From contig JAICUS010000017.1 in assembly GCA_025935735.1 (NCBI GenBank), positions 1 to 24,318 of the forward strand: DNA of 24,318 bases, given 5' to 3'. Position 1 is the first letter of the stretch. Each line of letters starts with the position of its first letter. Below are positions 16,323 to 23,200 of the stretch, piece after piece. Position numbers and translations under genes: made by a program. The DNA is from Solirubrobacteraceae bacterium. GTDB taxonomy: Bacteria; Actinomycetota; Thermoleophilia; Solirubrobacterales; Solirubrobacteraceae. The notes under the pieces were generated by a model, which was not told the DNA's origin, ran no database searches, and saw only the letters and a program-made list of their open reading frames with translations.

Positions 16323-16334
16323 GACAACGTTGTC
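16323..16334 (-). promoter_or_regulatory. LacI-family operator upstream of the GH31 gene
   Basis: GACAACGTTGTC is a perfect 12-base palindrome with a central CG, the form typical of LacI-family sugar repressor sites. It lies 43-54 bases before the GH31 start. A -10-like TATCGT (16320-16315, minus strand) follows it within three bases, so a bound repressor would cover the promoter. This suggests induction by the glycosidase's sugar. No lacI-type gene is in the window. Confidence 0.7.
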
Positions 16335-16345
16335 TGCGCGCGAGC

Positions 16346-16371
16346 CCGCCGCGCACGATCACGCGCGGCGG
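16346..16371 (-). terminator. possible GC hairpin terminator after the Ig-like gene
   Basis: A perfect 9-bp GC-only stem (CCGCCGCGC and GCGCGGCGG) with an 8-base loop starts 11 bases after the stop of the leftward Ig-like gene, just before the LacI-type operator. It lacks a U-tract, so termination is only probable. It would separate the two leftward genes into independent transcripts. Confidence 0.4.
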
Positions 16372-16382
16372 CGCTCTCGCGT

Positions 16383-17987
16383 TCAGCCGAGCTTCGGGTC
16401 CTTGCGGGCGCGGATGGTCAGCTTGACCGTCTTGGTGGCCATGCCGGGCTTCGAGATCGTGATCCGGATGACGGCGTGGGCCCGCAGCCTGTGCTTGAGG
16501 AACGCCTTGATCGACCCGGACCTGGAGAGCTTCACGGTCTTCTTCTTCGGGCAGCCGTGGCCCTTGCAGGTCGCCCGGACCTTGGCGCCCCTGGGGACCT
16601 TGGCGACCGACAGGCGGGTGAAGGTCGTCGTCGCGCCGTGGCGGGTGAAGCGGTAGCGCACGACGGCCGGGTTCGACGCGCGCGGCGGCGCGGCGATGAC
16701 GGACGGGCCGCCGCCGGTGGGGGTGCCGCCGCCCGCGGGCGTGCCGCCGCCGGCCGGTGTGCCGCCGCCGGTCGCGGCCTTCTGCACCGAGAACGTCCGC
16801 ACCTTCGAGCCGCTGTTGCCGGCCTTGTCGGTGGCCGTCACCGTGAAGGAGTGCGAGCCGTCCGCGAGCCCCGTCAGCGCTGCGCTGCCCGCGTCGCACG
16901 GCCGCGCCGCGCCGTCCAGCGTGCAGGTGACGGTGTCGAGGTTCGTGTCGACGGCGTGGTAGGTGATCGTCACCGCGTCCGTGGTGACCTGGCCGCCCTC
17001 GCTCGGGCCGTCGAAGTCCGCGATCGCGGGCGCCGTGCGGTCGAGCACGAACGTCCGCGTCGCGCTCGCGACGTTGCCGACGTCGTCGGTGGCCGTCACG
17101 CCGTAGCTGTACGAGCCGTCCGGGTTCGCCGCGCTGAGCGGCGAGAACGAGCCGGCGCACGCGGTGGGCGTCCCGCCGTTGAGCGCGCACTTCAGCGACG
17201 CGTCGGGGTCCGTGCCGATCGCCAGCGGCACCGTCGCCGCGTTCGTGTACGCGGGGACCGCGCCGAGCGTCAGGTCGACGACCTTGTCCACGGTGACGGT
17301 CGAGCTCGCCTGGGTCACTCGGCCGCTCGGGTCATACGCGCGGGCGGCCAGGGTGTGCGACGACCCTTGCGCATAGCCGTCCATGGCGATCGACGCGCTG
17401 TACGGGGCGGTCGTGTCCGTGGCCTTCAACGCCCCGTCGAGGAGGAACTCGACCTTCGTGACGCGGTCGTTGTCGCTCGCCGCCGCGCTCGCGTTCAGCG
17501 TCCGGCCGACCTTCACCGAGCCGGGCGACACGGACACGTACGGATTCGTCACGTCGACCCAGGCCAGGGACACCGTCCGGTTGTCGCTCAGCGTCACGCT
17601 GCACGTCGAGCCGCTGCAGTCGCCGCCCCAGGACGCCGCGAAGCCGTTCGGGCCGCCGGACGCCGTCAGCGTGTACGTGGCCCAGGCGTCCGGATCGGGC
17701 TCCGAGCAGTCAGCGTCGATGCAGTCGACCGTCTGGCTGTCGGGCTGCGTGCAGTCGCCGCCGCTGCCGGCCGGGCAGGAGATGCCCCCCGGCGTGCTCG
17801 TGATCGTGCCGGCCGACGGCCGCGTCACGGTCAGCGTGTGCGTGATCGTCCGCGTGCTCGTCGTCCCGCAGACCGGATGGGTCGGGGTCGGGCACGGCGG
17901 CGGCACCGCGCCGGCGCGATCAGCCGAAACGAGGGCGATCGCGAGCGCGAGGAGAACGAGCAGGGGCGTGACGCGGCGACTCGGCAT
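16383..17987 (-). CDS. secreted Ig-like repeat protein with Thermoleophilia-type C-terminal domain
   Basis: This 534-residue exported protein has a signal peptide (MPSRRVTPLLVLLALAIALV, cleavage near AGA at residue 27). A Cys-rich N-terminal region follows, then an Ig-like domain (NPYVSVSPGSVKVGRTLNAS to about residue 250). Two further domains of the TCxLDG...GLADGSHSFTVTATD type end near residue 405. These resemble bacterial Ig-like modules of adhesins and enzymes. A flexible linker of GGGTP units connects to the last ~95 residues. Those are basic and beta-rich, with CKGHGCPKKKTVKLS and HRLRAHAVIRITISKPG, a module I associate with extracellular proteins of Solirubrobacterales. No catalytic motif is visible, so a structural, adhesive or binding role is likely. 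The upstream Shine-Dalgarno is weak. The gene is on the same strand as, and 58 bases after, the ammonia-lyase-like gene. Confidence 0.82.
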   Translation of the reverse strand: MPSRRVTPLLVLLALAIALVSADRAGAVPPPCPTPTHPVCGTTSTRTITHTLTVTRPSAGTITSTPGGISCPAGSGGDCTQPDSQTVDCIDADCSEPDPDAWATYTLTASGGPNGFAASWGGDCSGSTCSVTLSDNRTVSLAWVDVTNPYVSVSPGSVKVGRTLNASAAASDNDRVTKVEFLLDGALKATDTTAPYSASIAMDGYAQGSSHTLAARAYDPSGRVTQASSTVTVDKVVDLTLGAVPAYTNAATVPLAIGTDPDASLKCALNGGTPTACAGSFSPLSAANPDGSYSYGVTATDDVGNVASATRTFVLDRTAPAIADFDGPSEGGQVTTDAVTITYHAVDTNLDTVTCTLDGAARPCDAGSAALTGLADGSHSFTVTATDKAGNSGSKVRTFSVQKAATGGGTPAGGGTPAGGGTPTGGGPSVIAAPPRASNPAVVRYRFTRHGATTTFTRLSVAKVPRGAKVRATCKGHGCPKKKTVKLSRSGSIKAFLKHRLRAHAVIRITISKPGMATKTVKLTIRARKDPKLG

Positions 17988-18045
17988 GGCAGCGAGCGTA
18001 AGCCGCCCGTTTGGAGTTTCCTTAGACGAAAGTTGGGTGCGTTTG

Positions 18046-19056
18046 TCAGCTCCCTGCCCGAGGGGGTGGGCCGCCGCCGCCGGTGAGCCCCTCCGTGGCG
18101 ATCAGCAGCACGCGCGTCTCGGGGCCGAGGCGCACGTGACCGCGCAGCTCGGCACAGCGCGGGTCGTTCTGGAGCGCGCGCAGGCCGGCCAGCGGCGCCG
18201 CCCCGGACTCGCCGATGGCCAGCCCGGCCGCGGCGAGCTCGCGCATCGCGGCGGCCGCTTCGTCGTCGGTCACGGTCACGGTTCCCGCGATGCCCCGGCG
18301 CAGGGTCGGCCAAGCCGCCGGTGACACCTCGGCGCAGTCCAGGCCGGCCATCATCGTGCCCGGCGTGGGCACCGGCGTCGGGGCGCCGTGGAGCAGCGAC
18401 GCGGACAGGCAGGCGGCGGTGTCGGGCTCGACGCCGACGACCGGGACTCCGGCCGCCGCGCCGTGGCGCGCCGCCGCCGCGGCGAGCGAGCCGACGCCGA
18501 CCGGGACGAGGATCAGGTCGTAGGCGGCCTGCTCGGCCGCCTCGGCGAACAGGGTCTGGTAGCCGTCGATGACCCACTCGGCCGGCCCGCCGGCGCCGAC
18601 GTCGGCGATCAGCAGGACGCCCGGCTCGGCCGCCGCCCGCTCGGCCAGCTCCACCGCCTCCTCGTAGGTGCCGTCGACGACCACGACCTCGGCGCCCTCG
18701 CCCGCGATCGCCTCCCGGCGCACCGCCAGCGACCGCGCCGGCAGGTAGACGCGGCAGGCGAGGCCCCGCCGCGCCGCGGCGTGCGCGACGGCACGGCCGT
18801 GGTTGCCGGCGCTGGCCGCGACGAGCGTGTGCGTCCCGGGTGCCTCGCGCAGCGCCAGCTCCGTCGCCCAGGAGGCGCCGAGGATCTTGAACGCCGGCAG
18901 GCCGAGGCGGTGGGACTCGTCCTTGATGGCCACCGCGCCGAGGCGGTGGACCGGGGTCGGCGCGTAGCCCGGCAGGCCGCGATGGAAGCCGGCGGCATCC
19001 TCGCTCGGGGGCGAGACGGAGGCCGGGTCGTACGCGGGATTGACGACCGCTCTCAT
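18046..19056 (-). CDS. fold-type II PLP enzyme, diaminopropionate ammonia-lyase-like
   Basis: This 336-residue PLP enzyme resembles diaminopropionate ammonia-lyase (2,3-diaminopropionate to pyruvate and ammonia) and threonine dehydratase relatives. The PLP lysine is K57 in HRLGLPAFKILGASWA. The cofactor loop is AASAGNHGRAVAHAAA, and a later glycine-rich turn is VPVGVGSLAAAAA. TMMAGLDCAEVSPAAWPTLRRG closely follows the DpaL pattern. It is shorter than the roughly 400 residues usual for DpaL. ATG 19056 overlaps the M20 peptidase stop as ATGA, so the two are co-translated. E. coli has a similar pair, ygeX (ammonia-lyase) and ygeY (M20 peptidase), which supports this over generic threonine dehydratase. 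The native substrate remains unproven. Confidence 0.82.
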   Translation of the reverse strand: MRAVVNPAYDPASVSPPSEDAAGFHRGLPGYAPTPVHRLGAVAIKDESHRLGLPAFKILGASWATELALREAPGTHTLVAASAGNHGRAVAHAAARRGLACRVYLPARSLAVRREAIAGEGAEVVVVDGTYEEAVELAERAAAEPGVLLIADVGAGGPAEWVIDGYQTLFAEAAEQAAYDLILVPVGVGSLAAAAARHGAAAGVPVVGVEPDTAACLSASLLHGAPTPVPTPGTMMAGLDCAEVSPAAWPTLRRGIAGTVTVTDDEAAAAMRELAAAGLAIGESGAAPLAGLRALQNDPRCAELRGHVRLGPETRVLLIATEGLTGGGGPPPRAGS

Positions 19057-20189
19057 GCGCAGAAGCGGGTGGCGAGGGCGATCAGGGTGCGGGCGACCGC
19101 TTCGGTGTCGGAGAGGCTGACCCACTCCTCCACGGCGTGCGCGCCCTTGCCGCCGGGCCCGAACAGGACGGTCGGGATGCCGGCGGCGGCGATGAACGCC
19201 GAGTCGGCCCAGTAGCTGCCGCTGCCCACAACCACGGGCCGGCCGAGCACCTCGGCGGCAGCGCTGCGGACGAGCCGGACGATCTCCGCCTCATCGTCGA
19301 TCGCGAACGGCTCGCGCACCAGCAGCGTCCGCTGGGACGCCACGAGATCGGGGTCCGCCGCGCGGCAGCGGTCCAGCAGCGCCTCGACCTCCGCGGCCAC
19401 ATCGTCCTCTCCCGGCAGCGTGCGGCGCTCCAGGCCGAGCGTGCAGGACGCCGGGTAGCTCGAGAGCTCGACGCCGCCCGCGATCTGCGACGCGTGCACG
19501 GAGCCGCGGCCCAGCCGCGGGTGCGGCCGCTCGGCCAGCGCGCGGTCCAGGCGGCCGAGCTCGTCCAGGACGGCGCCCATCTTCACGATCGCGTCGACGC
19601 CCAGGTGGGGGCGCGAGCCATGGGCCGCCCGGCCGGTGACCTCGACCTCGGCCCAGACGAATCCCTTGTGCGCGACGACGACCTCCAGCTCCGTCGGCTC
19701 GGTCACCACCGCCGCGTCCGCCGTCACCCGCTCCAGCGCCTCCTGCACGCCGAGGCTGGCGTGCTCCTCGTCGGCCACCGCGGCCACGACGACGTCCCCG
19801 GCCAGCCCGCGCCGCGCCGCCTCGCGCGCCGCCACCAGCGCCGCCGCCAGGCCCGCCTTCATGTCGTAGGCGCCGCGGCCGTAGAGCCGGTCGCCCTCGA
19901 CCCGCGGCCGGTGCGGGTCGGTCATGCCCTCGACGTTGACGGTGTCGGTGTGCCCGCACAGCAGCAGCGTGCGCCCGCCGCCGCGGCCCGCGGCGCGGAG
20001 GATGACGTTCGGCCGCCCCGCCGTCGCCTCCAGCCGCTCGGCCCGCAGGCCGGAGTCGCGCGCCCAGCGCTCGACGAAGCCGGCGATCTCGGCCTCGCCG
20101 GCGCCGCCCGCGACCAGCGACGGGTTCACGGAGTCGATGGCCACGAGGGCCGACAGCAGCTCGGTCAGATCGGCGGTCACCCGCCGCAT
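19053..20189 (-). CDS. M20 family metallopeptidase (ArgE/DapE/ACY1/CPG2 type)
   Basis: This 378-residue di-zinc amidohydrolase/peptidase removes acyl or amino-acid groups from small substrates. Metal and catalytic residues are visible in order: His-Asp in LLLCGHTDTV, the bridging Asp in YGRGAYDMKAGLAAA, the Glu-Glu pair in AVADEEHASLG, the acidic ligand in VVTEPTELEVVVAHKG, and the final His in GKGAHAVEEWV. The central dimerisation domain has GRAAHGSRPHLGVDAI. ATG 20189 gives the longest form. GTG 20180 is an alternative, with CATCAT seven bases upstream as in leaderless genes. It overlaps the downstream ammonia-lyase-like gene by ATGA. The probable joint role is to release an amino or diamino acid and then deaminate it. 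It is transcribed divergently from the S53 peptidase gene. Confidence 0.9.
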   Translation of the reverse strand: MRRVTADLTELLSALVAIDSVNPSLVAGGAGEAEIAGFVERWARDSGLRAERLEATAGRPNVILRAAGRGGGRTLLLCGHTDTVNVEGMTDPHRPRVEGDRLYGRGAYDMKAGLAAALVAAREAARRGLAGDVVVAAVADEEHASLGVQEALERVTADAAVVTEPTELEVVVAHKGFVWAEVEVTGRAAHGSRPHLGVDAIVKMGAVLDELGRLDRALAERPHPRLGRGSVHASQIAGGVELSSYPASCTLGLERRTLPGEDDVAAEVEALLDRCRAADPDLVASQRTLLVREPFAIDDEAEIVRLVRSAAAEVLGRPVVVGSGSYWADSAFIAAAGIPTVLFGPGGKGAHAVEEWVSLSDTEAVARTLIALATRFCA

Positions 20190-20276
20190 GATGGACGTTG
20201 AGCCCGGGCCTCGCGGTGTTGGACATCCGTCTAGGCGGCTGGGTCGGGGTCAGGCCCGGCCGATCTAGAGGGGGCT
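20190..20276. promoter_or_regulatory. divergent intergenic region with an inverted repeat
   Basis: These 87 bases must carry promoters for the leftward M20 gene and the rightward S53 gene. An 8-base inverted repeat, CCGGGCCT (20204-20211) and AGGCCCGG (20252-20259), brackets the middle and could be a shared operator or chance in GC-rich DNA. GAGGGGG just before 20277 is a likely ribosome binding site for the S53 gene. Confidence 0.35.
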
Positions 20277-23200
20277 GTGCTCAGACGTTCGCTTTTGGTC
20301 GCCCTGGTCCTCGCCGCCCTCCCGGTGGCGCCGGCGCGCGCGCAGATCAACGCACCCGACCCCGGGGTGAAGGCCAAGGCGCCGACCGCGACCGCGCTGG
20401 ACTCCACGCTCTCGCAGCTCACGGACGGGCTGAGCGCGTCGGACGTGACGACCAAGCGCGAGTGCGGCGCGCCCGAGCCCGGCGCGGCCGCGTGCTTCGC
20501 CAAGACCCTCGTGCTGCGCGGCTCGCACGAGCGGATCCACCCGCGGGTGAAGGCGACCAAGACGTTCACGCAGGTGTTCCCGCGGCGCCGCACCAGCATC
20601 GCGCCGGCCACCGCGGCCGGGGCGCCCGCGGCCGCCGCGCCCGGCGCCGGCACGCCCGCGTGGCTGCAGCAGGCCTACGACCTGACCTACCTCTCGCAGA
20701 CCGGCGGCGTCGGCGACACCGTCGGCATCGTCGACGCCTACGACGCCCCGACCGCCGAGGCCGACCTCGCCACCTACCGCTCCCGCTACGGCCTGCCGCC
20801 CTGCACGACGGCCAACGGCTGCTTCCGCAAGCTCAACCAGGACGGCTCCAGCACCGGCATGCCCGCGCCGGACAGCGGCTGGGCCGAGGAGATCGCGCTC
20901 GACCTCGACGCCGTCTCGGCGCTGTGCCCGAACTGCAAGATCGTGCTGGTCGAGGCGAGCTCCAACTACCAGAACGACCTCGAGCAGGCGATCGCCACCG
21001 CGGTGGCCGCCGGCGCCAAGCAGGTGTCCAACAGCTATGGCGCCGGCGAGCCCTACCAGGACCCCTACCTCGGCCGCACCTTCCCCGGCGTGACGCTGCT
21101 CGCCTCCACGGGCGACAACGGCACGATGGCGCCGGGCTACTCGGCCTATCCGGCCGCGTTCCCGGGCTTCGTGGCGGTCGGCGGCACGTCGCTCGCGCTC
21201 AGCGGCGGCGCGCCCACGGCCCGCGGCTTCGGCGAGTCCGCCTGGGCGGGCGCGGGATCGGGCTGCAACACCCACAGCGGGATCGTCAAGCCGAGCTGGC
21301 AGACCGACCCGGCCTGCCCCGGCCGCGCCTACGCGGACGTCTCCGCCGTCGCGGACCCGAACACGGGCCTGATCGCCTACAGCTCGGCCGTGGGCGGCTG
21401 GTTCCTGGTCGGCGGCACGAGCCTCTCCAGCCCGCTCACCGCCGCCTACATGGCCGTCACCGGCATCAGCGACACGACCGGCAAGTGGGCCTACGACAAC
21501 AGCGCGCTGCTCAACGACCCGGTGAGCGGGAGCAACGGCAGCTGCTCGATCAGCTACATCTGCAACGCCACCACGGGCTACGACGGCCCCACCGGCATGG
21601 GCTCGATCTCGGGGGCCGTCGTCTCCGGCGGCCCCGGCGTGGCCGCGCCGTCGAAGTCCTCCGGCTACTCGCAGAGCGCGAGCGCCGCCACGGCCACGCT
21701 GGCCGGCGGCGTCTACCCGAACGGGCTCGACACGACGTACTTCTGGCAGTACGGCACGACGACGTCCTACGACGGCCAGACCACGCCGGCGGGGATCGGC
21801 GCGGGGCGCGCGCCGGTGCTGACCAACGCCACGCTGACGGGCCTGGCGGCGAGCACGACCTACCACTACCGGCTCGTCGCCCAGAACAGCGCCGGGACGG
21901 CCTACGGCTACGACTACACGTTCACCACCGGCCCCGCCGGCGCGCTGCCGCCCGGCAACACGGCGCCGCCCGTGGTCAACGGCGCCGCCACTCAGGGACA
22001 GACGCTGACGGCCTCGACCGGCACGTGGAGCCCCGCGGCCACGGCGTACGCCTACCAGTGGCAGCGCTCGACCGACGGCGGCACCACCTGGACGGCGATC
22101 AGCGGCGCGACCGGCTCCGCCTACGTGCCGGGAGCGGCCGACCTCGGCGCGCTCGTGCGCGCCCAGGTGACCGCCACCAACAGCTACGGGCCGGGCGTCG
22201 CCAACTCCGCCGCGGTCGGGCCGATCGCCTCGGGCGCGCCGACCAACACGAGCCCGCCGGCGATCAGCGGCACGCCGCGCCGCGGCCAGGTGCTGACCGT
22301 CGCCTCCGGCTGGAACCCCGCGGCCTCCATCACATACCAGTGGCAGCACTCCACGGACGGCACGACCTGGACCAACATCGGCGGAAACAGCTCGAGCTAC
22401 ACGCTCGCCTCCGCGGACGTGGGCGCGAACGTGCGCGTCATCGTCACCGCGACCAACGCGTTCGGCCGCCAGTCCGCCACGAGCGACCCCGTCGGCCCCG
22501 TGGTCACCGACCCGCCGGCGAGCACGACCGCGCCGGTGCTCACCGGCACCACGCAGCGCACCTACACGCTGACCACGAGCAAGGGCTCCTGGAACGGCGC
22601 GGGCAACACCTACAGCTACCAGTGGCAGCGCTCGCCCGACGGCGGCAACTGGACGACGATCGCCGGCGCGACCGGCGGGACGTACACGCTCGCCGCCGCC
22701 GACGACGGCGCCTGGGTGCGCGCGCTCGTCACCGCCACCAACCCGGACGGCGTCTCCACGCAGGCCAGCAACCCGACGCCGTCGTTCATCGCGCCCTACC
22801 CGCCGGCCAACACCGTCCCGCCGTCGATCAGCGGCATCCCGCAGCGGACGGCCAACCTCATCGCCTCGCGCGGCACCTGGACCGGGCCGGACAACGTCTA
22901 CACCTACCAGTGGCAGCGCGACGCGGGCGAGGGCTACGTCGACATCGCCGGCGCGACCGGGCCCTACTACACCCTGACCGCCGCCGACGAGGACGCCACC
23001 GTGCGCGTGGTGGTCACCGCGACCAACCCGGACGCGGCGATCTCCGAGGCCAGCGCGCCGACGACGCTCGTGCAGGACGCCGGCCCGTACGACCAGAGCC
23101 CGCCGGTGGTGTCCGGCACGGCCCGCCGCGGCTCCGTGCTGAACGCGTCGGCCGGCTCCTGGACGGGCCTGGGCAACTCGTACGCCTACCAGTGGCAGTC

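Noticed and set aside
12792..18086. Very long plus-strand open frame (1764 codons) opposite the GH31 and Ig-like genes
   Set aside because: It is arginine-rich antisense shadow produced by third-position GC bias. The minus strand has signal peptides, catalytic motifs and ribosome binding sites.
20265..22349. Minus-strand frame opposite the S53 peptidase
   Set aside because: It has low-complexity R/G/A composition, while the plus strand has a signal peptide and the sedolisin catalytic residues.
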